Shown here: piece by piece, positions 40,554-53,271 of the stretch
Numbering within the stretch: position 1 is the first letter of the stretch
Layout: each line of letters opens with the position of its first letter
Assembly (NCBI GenBank): GCA_963756745.1
Contig: CAVWOU010000011.1
Location: forward strand, 62,001 to 126,000
Reading direction: 5' to 3'
Length of the DNA: 64,000 bases
Origin: DASPWW01 sp963756745
GTDB taxonomy: Bacteria; Actinomycetota; Thermoleophilia; Solirubrobacterales; 70-9
The notes under the pieces: generated by a model
What the model saw: the letters and a program-made list of their open reading frames with translations, nothing else
Database searches by the model: none
What the model was told of the DNA's origin: nothing
Position numbers and translations under genes: made by a program

Positions 40554-40925
40554 TTGAGCAAGGGCACCTTCGTGATGTTCGGGATCGTCGCCGTCCTCTT
40601 CGGCCTGCTGCTGCCCTACTGGGCGATCAGCAAGGAGGGCGGCGAGGAGGCCTCGCCCGAGAAGGTGGCGGCGTCAGACCAGGAGGCCAAGGAGCTCTTC
40701 CAGACCAACTGCGGGGCTTGCCACACGCTCGCCCGCGCGGGCACCGACGGGATCGTGGGCCCCAACCTCGACGACCTGCTTGGCCAGGGAACGCCGGAGG
40801 CGAACCGGCAGCGGGTCGCGACCGCGATCGAGAACGGGATCGAGGGCCGGATGCCGGCCGGGATCCTCCAGGGCGAAGACGCCAAGATGGTTGCCGACTT
40901 CGTCGCCCGATACGCGGGCCAGTAG
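40554..40925 (+). CDS. Membrane-anchored cytochrome c
   Basis: A 123-residue class I cytochrome c. An N-terminal membrane helix (FVMFGIVAVLFGLLLPYWAI) anchors it outside the membrane. The haem site is TNCGACHTLARAG and the methionine ligand lies in GRMPAGIL. It would carry electrons in a respiratory chain. It starts with TTG; TAGGAT stands nine bases upstream. Whether it serves an alternative complex III or an oxidase cannot be told from here. Confidence 0.88.
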   Translation: MSKGTFVMFGIVAVLFGLLLPYWAISKEGGEEASPEKVAASDQEAKELFQTNCGACHTLARAGTDGIVGPNLDDLLGQGTPEANRQRVATAIENGIEGRMPAGILQGEDAKMVADFVARYAGQ

Positions 40926-40955
40926 AACCCGGTCGAGACCGGGGAAGTCCGAAAC

Positions 40956-40981
40956 CGCCAGATCTGCGAGCAGATCTGGCG
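40956..40981. promoter_or_regulatory. 26-bp perfect dyad, copy B, upstream of dnaK
   Basis: CGCCAGATCTGC, two spacer bases (GA), then the exact reverse complement. It ends one base before the -35 hexamer of the dnaK promoter and 31 bases after the cytochrome stop. Copy A at 26618-26643 has G instead of C at the fourth base and the matching change in the other arm. It could act as an operator for the heat-shock operon, a terminator for the cytochrome gene, or both. Confidence 0.6.
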
Positions 40982-40982
40982 A

Positions 40983-41011
40983 TTGATTTCTGCTCACATA
41001 TCTGCTAGGCT
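40983..41011 (+). promoter_or_regulatory. dnaK promoter
   Basis: TTGATT (40983-40988), exactly 17 bases, then TAGGCT (41006-41011), a housekeeping-type promoter. The start codon is 39 bases further on, with GGAGGA at 41038-41043 as ribosome binding site. I see no convincing HAIR element (CTTGAGT-N7-ACTCAAG), the usual HspR target, around it. Confidence 0.65.
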
Positions 41012-41050
41012 CAGACTCAGATTTTATGCAGACGAATGGAGGAAGCAAGC

Positions 41051-42958
<1,908 letters not shown>

Positions 42959-42972
42959 CCGCGGAGGTCCCG

Positions 42973-43554
42973 ATGACCGACACGGAAGCGAGCGAGCGGC
43001 GCGAGCCCCGGCCCGCCGCCGAGGCGGCCGAGCCTGACGAGTCCGGCGAGGATTCGGCCGGAAGTGACGTCGAGCGTGACATCGACGCGCTCCTCGAAGA
43101 CGTCCAGCGCGAGAGGGATGAGTACCTTGAGCTGGCGCGGCGCACGCGCGCCGACTTCGAGAACTACCGTCGCCGCGCCGCCGAGGAGGTCCGAGAGGCC
43201 GAGCGGCGCGGTAAGGGCTCCCTCGCCCGGGAGCTGATCCCGAGCCTCGACAACCTCGAGCGCGCGCTCCGCGCTGCCGGAATCGACCCGGACTCCGACG
43301 ACGAGGGGAGCGGCGACGGGGGATTGGCGCACGGAGTTCGACTCGTCTATCGCGAGCTTCGCTCGACGCTGGAGCGCGCGGGCGTCGAGACTTACGATCC
43401 CACCGGGGAGCGCTTCGACCCGAACTGGCACGAGGCGCTCGCGACCCGCGCGCAGGAGGGCGCAGACGCGGGCGTCGTGCTGGAGACCGTGGAGAAGGGC
43501 TATCGCCTAAATGGACAGGTCCTGAGGCCCGCACGGGTCGTCGTGAGCCAGTAG
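42973..43554 (+). CDS. grpE: Nucleotide exchange factor GrpE
   Basis: Releases ADP from DnaK. The 193-residue protein has an acidic N-terminus, a coiled-coil region (QRERDEYLELARRTRADFENYRRR) with the family-typical ADFENYRRR, and the C-terminal beta domain ending VEKGYRLNGQVLRPARVVVS. It lies 14 bases after dnaK and 9 before dnaJ. Confidence 0.95.
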   Translation: MTDTEASERREPRPAAEAAEPDESGEDSAGSDVERDIDALLEDVQRERDEYLELARRTRADFENYRRRAAEEVREAERRGKGSLARELIPSLDNLERALRAAGIDPDSDDEGSGDGGLAHGVRLVYRELRSTLERAGVETYDPTGERFDPNWHEALATRAQEGADAGVVLETVEKGYRLNGQVLRPARVVVSQ

Positions 43555-43563
43555 GAGGGGGCG

Positions 43564-44706
43564 ATGGCGCGCGATTACTACGACGTGCTCGGAGTCTCGA
43601 AGAAGGCCTCGGCCGACGAGATCAAGAAGGCCTACCGGAAGCTGGCCCGCGAGTACCACCCCGACCGAAACCAGGGCGATCCGAAGGCCGAGGAGCGCTT
43701 CAAGGAGGTCCAGGAGGCCTACGACGCGCTCTCCGACCCCGAGAAGCGCAAGGAGTACGACGCGGGTGGGGCATTCGCGGGCTTCGGCGGCGGCCGCGCT
43801 CCGTTCGGCGGCGCACCCGGCGCGGGCGGCTTCGCCTCCGACCTCGGCGACATCTTCTCGACCGTCTTCAACCGCGGCGGCCGCGAGGCCGCCGCGCCGG
43901 CGCGCGGCCGCGACCTCGAGACCGAGGTCCAGCTTTCGTTCGAGCAGGCCGTGGAGGGAGCGCAGGTCTCAGTGACGGTGCCGAAGATGGCGACCTGCAA
44001 GGTCTGCGGCGGCACCGGTGCGAAGCCGGGGACGGCGCCCAAGGTCTGCCCGCGGTGCGGCGGCCGCGGAATCGACTCCCAGAGCCAGGGGCTGTTCTCG
44101 ATCAGCCAGCCGTGCCCGCAGTGCGGCGGGTCCGGGCAGATCATCGAAGACCCGTGCCGGGCCTGCGGAGGGTCGGGCCTCACGGAGCAACGCAAGCGCT
44201 ACCGCGTGAACATCCCAGCCGGCGTGCGCGACGGAACCCGGATCCGCCTCGCCGGCAAGGGGGAGGACGGCCCCCGCGGGGGGCCGCCGGGCGACCTCTA
44301 CGTGGTCACGAGGGTCACTCCCTCGCCCGTGTTCAGGCAGCGACGCGATGGCGATCTCGAGGTCGTCGTCCCGATCACGATCGCCGAGGCGATCCAGGGC
44401 GGCACGATCGAGGTTCCGACCCTGTCGGGGACGAAGCGGATCCGGGTGCCGGCCGGGACCCGCCACGGCTCGGTGCAGCGACTTCGCGGCGAGGGCCAGC
44501 CGGGGGGCGGTGAACGCGGGGACATCCGCTACCGGCTCGAGATCGAGATCCCGCGCAACCTGTCGAACGAGCAGAAGAGGGCCCTGGAAGAGCTGGCGGG
44601 GTCGATGAACGATCACAACCCCCGCGAGGGGCTTCTGCGCGCCGCGAGGCGCTCCACCGGCTCGTCCGATCGGTCCGGCGAGACAGGGAAGGTTGGTGCG
44701 ACATGA
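43564..44706 (+). CDS. dnaJ: Chaperone DnaJ (Hsp40)
   Basis: A 380-residue full-length type I J protein. The J domain has DYYDVLGVSKKASADEIK and the HPD tripeptide in REYHPDRNQGD. A Gly/Phe-rich linker follows. The zinc domain has four CxxCxGxG repeats (CKVCGGTG, CPRCGGRG, CPQCGGSG, CRACGGSG). It overlaps the hspR start by ATGA. Confidence 0.96.
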   Translation: MARDYYDVLGVSKKASADEIKKAYRKLAREYHPDRNQGDPKAEERFKEVQEAYDALSDPEKRKEYDAGGAFAGFGGGRAPFGGAPGAGGFASDLGDIFSTVFNRGGREAAAPARGRDLETEVQLSFEQAVEGAQVSVTVPKMATCKVCGGTGAKPGTAPKVCPRCGGRGIDSQSQGLFSISQPCPQCGGSGQIIEDPCRACGGSGLTEQRKRYRVNIPAGVRDGTRIRLAGKGEDGPRGGPPGDLYVVTRVTPSPVFRQRRDGDLEVVVPITIAEAIQGGTIEVPTLSGTKRIRVPAGTRHGSVQRLRGEGQPGGGERGDIRYRLEIEIPRNLSNEQKRALEELAGSMNDHNPREGLLRAARRSTGSSDRSGETGKVGAT

Positions 44707-45198
44707 GCGCGAGGCAACGCAAGGGACAGGAGGCAGTCGATGTAAAGCGCGGCGTGTTCATGATCTCGGTCGCGGCCGAGCTCGCGGAAATGCATCCGCA
44801 GACGCTGCGCATGTACGAGGCGCGCGGGCTGATCACGCCTCAGCGCTCGCCCGGCAAGACCCGCCTCTACTCGCAGCAGGACGTCGAGCGGCTGCGCAGG
44901 ATCCAGGAGATGACCGAGGAGGGGCTGAACCTCGTTGGCGTCCGGACGGTGCTCGAGCTGGAACGGCAGGTCGAGCGGCTGCGCGCGCGAGCTCGGACGG
45001 ATGCGCAAGCAGGCCGCCGAAGCCGAGAAGGAGATGCTCGCCGAGATCGAGCGGGTGCGCCGCTCGCTGCGCGCGGAGCTCGTCCCCTATCGCGCGTACG
45101 AGCCGGGTGAGCTCGTGCCCGCGAGGGATGGCCCGAGGCCGCTCAAGATCCCGGTGCGGCGCGGCCGCGGATCGAAGCCCGCGACGGAAGGCGGCTGA
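44703..45198 (+). pseudogene. hspR: Heat shock repressor HspR (MerR family), frameshifted near the C-terminus
   Basis: MerR-family repressor of actinobacterial heat-shock operons. The helix-turn-helix region reads MISVAAELAEMHPQTLRMYE and ARGLITPQRSPGKTRLYS, followed by a coiled coil. Near 44985, in a GCGCGCGCG stretch, the frame changes. The second frame continues ELGRMRKQAAEAEKEMLAEIE and ends RGRGSKPATEGG at 45198, giving the expected 165 or so residues. The defect is probably an assembly error. In known systems HspR binds HAIR elements with DnaK as co-repressor. Confidence 0.9.
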
Positions 45199-45203
45199 AC
45201 CAG

Positions 45204-47799
<2,596 letters not shown>

Positions 47800-47846
47800 C
47801 CCGGGGGTCTACCCGGACGCCCCACCCGGTGCTTTACTTTCGCCGG

Positions 47847-48773
47847 ATGGGCAGCGCAGGGAGGTCCGTGTTCGGCGTTGCGGTGCTGGCGGGAGCGATA
47901 TTGCTCACGGCACCCGCGGCGCATGCGGCGGTGACGATCGGGAGCGACCTCTCCCCGAACGCCGGAAACCAGGATCCCTGCACGCCCCTCGCCGGATCGC
48001 CGTGCACGGTCACCAATCTTCAGCTTCCAGGTGAGCAGCTCACGTCGCCCGTCGACGGCGTGGTCGTTCGCTGGCGGGTGGAGGCCGTCAACGGAGACAC
48101 CGGCACGCCGGTGCGGCTGAGGGTCATTCGCGACGAGGGGGGAGGCGCGTTCGTGGGCGTCGGCGCGAGCGCCAGTCGCACCATCCCGACGACCGGACTC
48201 GGGACCTTCACCTTCGCGAGTCGGGTGCCGATCGCAGCCGGTGAACAGGTAGCCCTCGATGTCGAGCCACCCAGCACCGAGCTGCTGTTGATCGCGGCCG
48301 CAGCTACGGTCGATGGTGTGCTCGGCCGCTGGCAGCCGCCACTTGGCGACGAGGCAAGGTCAACGGCCGCCAGTGTGGGCGAAGCCACCTTCAACGCTGA
48401 CGTCGAACCGGATGCCGACGGAGACGGGTTCGGCGACGAGACCCAGGACGACTGTCCTGGAGAGACCGGCGCTTCGAACGGGTGCGAGACCACTCCGCCC
48501 GACACGATCATCACCAAGCGCCCGCAGAGCAAGGTCAAGACGCGCGAGAAGAAGAAGAAGGTGCGATTCAAGTTCGTCTCCTCGGAGCCGGGCTCGATCT
48601 TCCGGTGCGACACTGACGAGGACCTGCCCACCGCCTGCCGCTCTCCCTACAAGAGCAGGTTCCCGCGCGGCAAGCACGACTTCGAGGTGGTGGCGATCGA
48701 CGCCGCCGGAAACGCCGACCCCACCCCGGCGACGGTGGAGTTCACGGTAAAGCGCAAGCACAAGCGCCGCTGA
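47847..48773 (+). CDS. Secreted protein with a calcium-binding thrombospondin-type stretch
   Basis: A 308-residue exported protein. It has a signal peptide (VFGVAVLAGAILLTAPAAHA), a beta-rich domain of about 170 residues, the acidic linker DADGDGFGDETQDDCPGE (thrombospondin type 3-like calcium motif), and a basic C-terminal domain (PDTIITKRPQSKVKTREK, FRCDTDEDLPTACRSPYKSR) of a kind repeated in Solirubrobacterales secreted proteins. TACTTT stands six bases before the ATG. Role unknown; surface adhesion or structure is a guess. Confidence 0.78.
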   Translation: MGSAGRSVFGVAVLAGAILLTAPAAHAAVTIGSDLSPNAGNQDPCTPLAGSPCTVTNLQLPGEQLTSPVDGVVVRWRVEAVNGDTGTPVRLRVIRDEGGGAFVGVGASASRTIPTTGLGTFTFASRVPIAAGEQVALDVEPPSTELLLIAAAATVDGVLGRWQPPLGDEARSTAASVGEATFNADVEPDADGDGFGDETQDDCPGETGASNGCETTPPDTIITKRPQSKVKTREKKKKVRFKFVSSEPGSIFRCDTDEDLPTACRSPYKSRFPRGKHDFEVVAIDAAGNADPTPATVEFTVKRKHKRR

Positions 48774-48787
48774 CCGCCCGTCGCCGT

Positions 48788-50524
48788 TTGCGCCGTCGGG
48801 GGATAATCCTCCGGTCGTGCGGGAATAATCCCGGTCTACCGCTCAATCCCCTGGCCCTGCGATCCGACACCCGCCCGAAGGACCCTGCGCTTGCCCCCGC
48901 CGGCGGCCAGAGCCCGACCGCAAGCACAGGTTCGCTCGTACCGGACTGGCTGCCGGCCGTCGCGCTCGCGAGCACGTTAGCGACGGTCCTGTTGATCTGG
49001 GACCCGCAGGTCCGTGACCTCGCTGCGCAGGCGTTCCGGGTGGAGCTGTTCGAGCGCGAGGGGTTCGCGATCTGGAACGGGAGCTGGTACGAGGGCCATT
49101 ACACGCTCACCTACAGCGTGCTGTTCCCGCCGCTTGCCGCGCTGCTCGGTCCGCAACTCGTCGGCGCCGTGTCGGCGATCACCTCGGCGTACCTGTTCGA
49201 CCGCCTCGTCCGCGATCACTGGGGCGCGCGCGCCCGTTGGGCGAGTCTGTGGTTCGGCGCCGGAGCGGTGACGATGCTCGCCACGGGTCGCGTGACCTTC
49301 TCGCTCGGAGTGGTGTTCGGGCTCGTCGCGCTCCGTTGCTTGCAGCTCCGGCGCACCCCGGCCGCGATCGTGGCGGCCGCCGCGTGCGCGCTGTCGAGCC
49401 CGGTGGCCGCGGTGTTCCTCGCCGGCATCACCGCCGTCGGCGCGCTCGCAAGCGGGTGGCGCTCGGCAAATCGCCCTGCCCTCGCCGTCGCCGCCGTCGC
49501 CGCGGTCCCGATCGTGCTCCTGAACCTCGTCTTCCCGGACGAGAGCCGCCAGCCGTTCTCGTTCGCCGCCTTCGTGCCCGTTCTGCTGTACGGGGCGGCG
49601 ACCCTGTACATCACCCGGGGCCAACCGGATGAGCGCCGATTCCGGTGGGTGGTGGTCGCGTACGTCATCGCGACGGCGATCGTGTGGCTGTTCCCGAACC
49701 CGCTCGGCAACAACGTGGTCCGGCTTGCGCCTCTGTTCGGCGGCCCGCTGCTGCTCGCGATCCTGCTCGCACGCCGACCCAGGGTGCCACACGGGATCAC
49801 GGTGCTGATCCTCGCCACCGCGGCGTTCTGGATGTTCCTCGCGCCCGTGCGCGACCTCGCCCGAAGCGCCGGGGACGAGTCCACCCGCGCCGGCTACTAC
49901 CACGGCCTCGAGGACTGGCTGCATGCCCACGGAGGAAAGGAGGCGCGCGTCGAGGTCCCCACCACGCTCAACACCTGGGAGGCCGCGTACCTTGCGCCCG
50001 AGTTCCAGCTCGCGCGGGGATGGCTCGGGCAGCTCGACCGGGCCCGGAACTCGGTCTTCTACGGCGACCGGCTGACGAAGGAGCGCTACGGAGAGTGGCT
50101 GGGGCGAAACGGGGTCCGCTACGTGGCGCTCCCGGACGCGCCGCTGCAGCAGTCAGCGCGAACCGAGAAGCGACTTATCCTGAGTGAGCCCCGCTACCTC
50201 GAGCGGCGGTGGACGTCGAAGCACTGGCGCGTGTACGAGGTTGCCAACCCGCGCCCGCTCGTCCGCAGCACCGACGGCGAGGCCACCCTGCGCTCGCTTC
50301 GGCCCGAGTCGTTCACGATGCTGGTCGAGCGACCCGGGACGTTCACCGTGCTCGCCCGTTCGTCGCCGTACTGGCAGATCAGCCGCGGCTCGGGATGCAT
50401 CGGCGAGCGCTCCGGCTGGACGACCCTGCGGGTGAGGCGGCCGGGCACCGTCCGCGCCGAGATCGGCTTCTCCGTCGGCGGCGCGCTTCGGTCGGCGGCG
50501 CGATCCAACAGCACCTGCCATTGA
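48788..50524 (+). CDS. Multi-pass membrane protein, GT-C-like
   Basis: A 578-residue protein with about ten hydrophobic segments and a periplasm-sized C-terminal domain of about 170 residues. The loop YEGHYTLTYSVLFPPLAALLG after the first helix is typical of uncharacterised actinobacterial membrane proteins with a GT-C-like plan. No catalytic motif is certain. Only a TTG at 48788 is available as a start before the first helix, so the start is doubtful. It ends seven bases before a GT4 glycosyltransferase, suggesting shared glycan work. Confidence 0.7.
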   Translation: MRRRGIILRSCGNNPGLPLNPLALRSDTRPKDPALAPAGGQSPTASTGSLVPDWLPAVALASTLATVLLIWDPQVRDLAAQAFRVELFEREGFAIWNGSWYEGHYTLTYSVLFPPLAALLGPQLVGAVSAITSAYLFDRLVRDHWGARARWASLWFGAGAVTMLATGRVTFSLGVVFGLVALRCLQLRRTPAAIVAAAACALSSPVAAVFLAGITAVGALASGWRSANRPALAVAAVAAVPIVLLNLVFPDESRQPFSFAAFVPVLLYGAATLYITRGQPDERRFRWVVVAYVIATAIVWLFPNPLGNNVVRLAPLFGGPLLLAILLARRPRVPHGITVLILATAAFWMFLAPVRDLARSAGDESTRAGYYHGLEDWLHAHGGKEARVEVPTTLNTWEAAYLAPEFQLARGWLGQLDRARNSVFYGDRLTKERYGEWLGRNGVRYVALPDAPLQQSARTEKRLILSEPRYLERRWTSKHWRVYEVANPRPLVRSTDGEATLRSLRPESFTMLVERPGTFTVLARSSPYWQISRGSGCIGERSGWTTLRVRRPGTVRAEIGFSVGGALRSAARSNSTCH

Positions 50525-50531
50525 GATAACC

Positions 50532-51644
50532 ATGCGAATCGGGATCTGCTCGTGGTGGTTCAACCGCGGCCAGGCGGTCGTCGCGCGCCATCTCCGCTCG
50601 ACGCTCGACGAGCTCGGCCACGAGACGTTCGTGCTCGCGCGCCCCACGCGGGGAGGCAACATCAGGCCGTCGTTCATCGACCGCACCGGGGTCTGGGACC
50701 AGCCGGGCGTGACCGAGGCCTCGGCGTACGAGATCCCGATGCGCGAGTACGAGGCGTGGGCCGAGGCCACCTCGCCCGAGATCGTGTTCTTCGACCAGAA
50801 CTACCAGTTCGAGGAGATCGCCCGACTACGCCGGTCCGGTGTGCGGACGGTGGGTCGTTTCGTGTGGGAGGCGTTCGGGTCCGACAGCGTGGGCGCCGCT
50901 CAGGAGGCGTTCGACGTCATCTACTCGCTGACGGCGAGCGAGCAGCGGCGCTACGCCGAGCTCGGGATCGAGAGCCCGCGCGTGTATTGGGGGTGCCACC
51001 CCGAGCTGCTCGAGATCGAGCCGCACCGCGACTCCGACACGGTCTCCTACATGTATCCCGGCGGCTTCATGAGCAAGCGAAAGCCATTCGAGGCCGTGAT
51101 CGAGGCGTTCTCGCGCGCCCCCGACCCGCGCTCGCGGCTGACGTTCAAGGCGCAGGTCGAGCGAAGGGTGAGAAAGGTCGGAGAGCTCGCCGGACGGGAC
51201 TCGCGGATCGAGGTGATCTGGGACGACCTCCCCACGCGGCGCTACCTCCAGCTGTTCGCGGACTCGGACGTGTGCCTCGCCCCGAGCCGCTGGGAGGGGC
51301 TCGGCCTGCATCTCTACGAGGCGACGGCGTTCGGAATGCCGATCGTCACCAACGACAACCCACCGATGAACGAGCTCGTCGAGGACGGCGTCAACGGGCT
51401 GCTCGTCCGCGGGGTCGAGACGGGAACGGCGAAGTCCGGGATCCCCGCGTTCGAGCCCGACGTGGACGAGCTCGCGGCGGCGATCGTGCGGCTCGCCGAC
51501 GACGAGCTCCGGGCGGAGCTCTCGCGCGGGGCGCTGCGGATGCGGGAGCGTTGGAGCTGGGATCGGACCCGGCGCGGGTACGCCGAGCTGATCGAGCGCG
51601 TTACGACGTCTTCGAGCGCGGGCGCCGCGCAGACTGCTCGCTGA
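50532..51644 (+). CDS. GT4-family glycosyltransferase (paralogue of 62725-63825)
   Basis: A 370-residue GT-B enzyme: MRIGICSWWFNRGQAVVAR at the N-terminus, and the nucleotide-sugar site SRWEGLGLHLYEATAFGMP with the E-x7-E pattern, then IVTNDNPPMNE. A paralogue in this window shares WDQPG(V/I)TEASA, DQNYQF and WGCHPEL. The sugar and acceptor are unknown. Its C-terminal 44 bases overlap the converging membrane protein gene. Confidence 0.85.
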   Translation: MRIGICSWWFNRGQAVVARHLRSTLDELGHETFVLARPTRGGNIRPSFIDRTGVWDQPGVTEASAYEIPMREYEAWAEATSPEIVFFDQNYQFEEIARLRRSGVRTVGRFVWEAFGSDSVGAAQEAFDVIYSLTASEQRRYAELGIESPRVYWGCHPELLEIEPHRDSDTVSYMYPGGFMSKRKPFEAVIEAFSRAPDPRSRLTFKAQVERRVRKVGELAGRDSRIEVIWDDLPTRRYLQLFADSDVCLAPSRWEGLGLHLYEATAFGMPIVTNDNPPMNELVEDGVNGLLVRGVETGTAKSGIPAFEPDVDELAAAIVRLADDELRAELSRGALRMRERWSWDRTRRGYAELIERVTTSSSAGAAQTAR

Positions 51645-52257
51645 CCGGGACGAGGTGGCGGAGCGGGCGGTCGAGTCGCCGTCGCACGTCCTCGACCTCG
51701 TCGTTCTCACCCTCCCCGGTCACGAAGATCACCTCCTGCGCCGGGTACGCTGCCAGGGTGTCCTCCACCGCCTGAACCGGGTCGGTGTCGCCAACCCGCC
51801 CGGTCGCCTCGACGCGTGCGGCCGCGAGCGCGCCCAGCGACACCGCGAGCCGCTCCTGAGCACCGAGCCGCGCCCCGCGCAGGTCCGACATCCAGTGCGA
51901 TAGCCGCCGGTTCAGCGCCGGGGCCAGCACCAGGACCTCGCTGGCTTCGCCGGAGCGAGCGCGCGCACCCTCATGCGTCGCGGCGGCGATCGCCTCGACG
52001 GTTCGCGGATCCTCGACGGGCGACGTCGCGACGATGAGGAGGTGAAATCGCTCATCGGACGTCGGGGCGACCTCGATCGGCTCGTCGTAGCGAGCCCGCG
52101 CCGCGAGCACGATGATCGTCGCTGCGACCGCGGCGCCGACCGCGAACCCGGCGCCGGGCCCGCCGAGCAGGACCGCGCCGATGATCGGCACGATCACGGC
52201 AACAACGATCAGGGGCAGCGTCCAGGGCGCGAGCTCGACAGGAGTGAGCTTCCTCAT
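51601..52257 (-). CDS. Membrane protein with a cytoplasmic USP-like domain
   Basis: A 218-residue protein with two N-terminal membrane helices (LPLIVVAVIVPIIGAVLLGG and the next segment AVGAAVAATIIVLAAR). They are followed by an alpha/beta domain (FHLLIVATSPVEDP, VLVLAPALNRRL, EVIFVTGEGENDEVEDVR) resembling the universal-stress/HUP fold. No family is certain. It is translationally coupled (ATGA) to the upstream methyltransferase. Confidence 0.68.
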   Translation of the reverse strand: MRKLTPVELAPWTLPLIVVAVIVPIIGAVLLGGPGAGFAVGAAVAATIIVLAARARYDEPIEVAPTSDERFHLLIVATSPVEDPRTVEAIAAATHEGARARSGEASEVLVLAPALNRRLSHWMSDLRGARLGAQERLAVSLGALAAARVEATGRVGDTDPVQAVEDTLAAYPAQEVIFVTGEGENDEVEDVRRRLDRPLRHLVPVSEQSARRPRSKTS

Positions 52258-52892
52258 CCCGGGCTGGCCGAGCCGCTGATCAGCGGCCTGACCCACGGTG
52301 TCATGCCCGACTTGGGGAATGTGTGCCAGCTCAGGCGCTTCACCTCGAGCCCCGCTTCGGGCAGGGTCTCGTAGGTGGGTCGGTTCGGATGGCACCCGCC
52401 CGCGAACCAGCCCCACGGACGCTCGACGCGATCCTGCCACCGCGCGAGCCCGGCGCCGTCGGGGCTGCGCACGTGCTCGAGGTAGAGCAGCGCTCCATCC
52501 CGGCGCAGCACTCGTCTCACCTCCGAGGCCGCCCGCTCGGGATAGCGAACCGTGCAGAACACGAGTGTGGACACGACGGTGTCGAAGCTGCCGTCGTCGA
52601 ACGGCAGCTGCTCGGCCGGCGCCTCGACGACCTCGACCGCGTCGGAAGCGGGCGGCGCGTCGGCCACGTGCCGTCGCAACCGCGTCGCCATGAACCGGTC
52701 GGGCTCGGTGAGCACGAGCTCCGTCACCGCTGCGGGGTAATGGTCGAGGTTGTGACCGGTCCCGGCACCGAGCTCCAGTGTCCGGCCGGTTGCGTCCCGC
52801 AGCAGCTCGGACCGCATCCTCCGCAAGCCGCCCTTCTCGGCGGAGGCCAGCATCCGGTCGTAGACCGCCGCGAACACTCGATGGTCAGCCAC
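52254..52892 (-). CDS. Class I SAM-dependent methyltransferase
   Basis: A 212-residue Rossmann methyltransferase (UbiE/Methyltransf_11 type). The SAM motif I is TLELGAGTGHNLDHYP, the post-I acidic residue is in LVLTEPDRFM, and motif IV is DGSFDTVVSTLVFCTV. The substrate is not evident; relatives methylate quinones, lipids or small molecules. The start is the GTG at 52892; the much longer open frame 5' of it has no similarity and covers the GYD and purD genes in antisense. Confidence 0.85.
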   Translation of the reverse strand: MADHRVFAAVYDRMLASAEKGGLRRMRSELLRDATGRTLELGAGTGHNLDHYPAAVTELVLTEPDRFMATRLRRHVADAPPASDAVEVVEAPAEQLPFDDGSFDTVVSTLVFCTVRYPERAASEVRRVLRRDGALLYLEHVRSPDGAGLARWQDRVERPWGWFAGGCHPNRPTYETLPEAGLEVKRLSWHTFPKSGMTPWVRPLISGSASPG

Positions 52893-52983
52893 GAATCCCG
52901 ACTCTAGCGCCGGTCGCACTTGCGCGACGGGGCGGAACATGGGAGAAAGAGGACTCAACGATCGAAAGCGGAGAGGAGGACCG

Positions 52984-53265
52984 ATGGCGACGTTCATCAT
53001 GCTGACCAACCTCACCTCGGACGGTGTGAAGACCCTCAAAGACAACCCCGGCCGCGTGAAGGAGGTCAACCAGGAGGTCGAGCAGCTCGGGGTCAAGGTT
53101 GTCGACCAGTGGGCGACACTCGGCCAGTACGACTTCATCAGCGTCGTCGAGGCGCCCGACGAGACGACAATGGCCAAGGTCTCGGTCGAGCTGGGATCGC
53201 GCGGCACGACGACGCACGAGACGCTGACCGCGATCCCCGTCGACGATTTCGTCAGCGCGCTGTAG
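52984..53265 (+). CDS. GYD domain protein
   Basis: A 93-residue ferredoxin-like-fold protein with the family-naming pattern LGQYDFISVVEAPDE (GxYD) and VELGSRGTTTHETLTAIP. The function of the family is unknown. The ATG at 52984 has GAGGAGG about six bases upstream, one of the clearest Shine-Dalgarno sites in the window. It ends six bases before purD, so the two are co-transcribed. Confidence 0.88.
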   Translation: MATFIMLTNLTSDGVKTLKDNPGRVKEVNQEVEQLGVKVVDQWATLGQYDFISVVEAPDETTMAKVSVELGSRGTTTHETLTAIPVDDFVSAL

Positions 53266-53271
53266 TCGCAC

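Noticed and set aside
40983..41050. CTCAGACTCAG in the dnaK leader as a HAIR half-site
   Set aside because: Only one half is faintly similar to ACTCAAG and no CTTGAGT partner is present at the right distance.
48788..48840. GGATAATCC and GGGAATAATCCC repeats near the membrane protein start as an operator
   Set aside because: They lie inside the only possible N-terminal coding region and may be chance; the start itself is uncertain.
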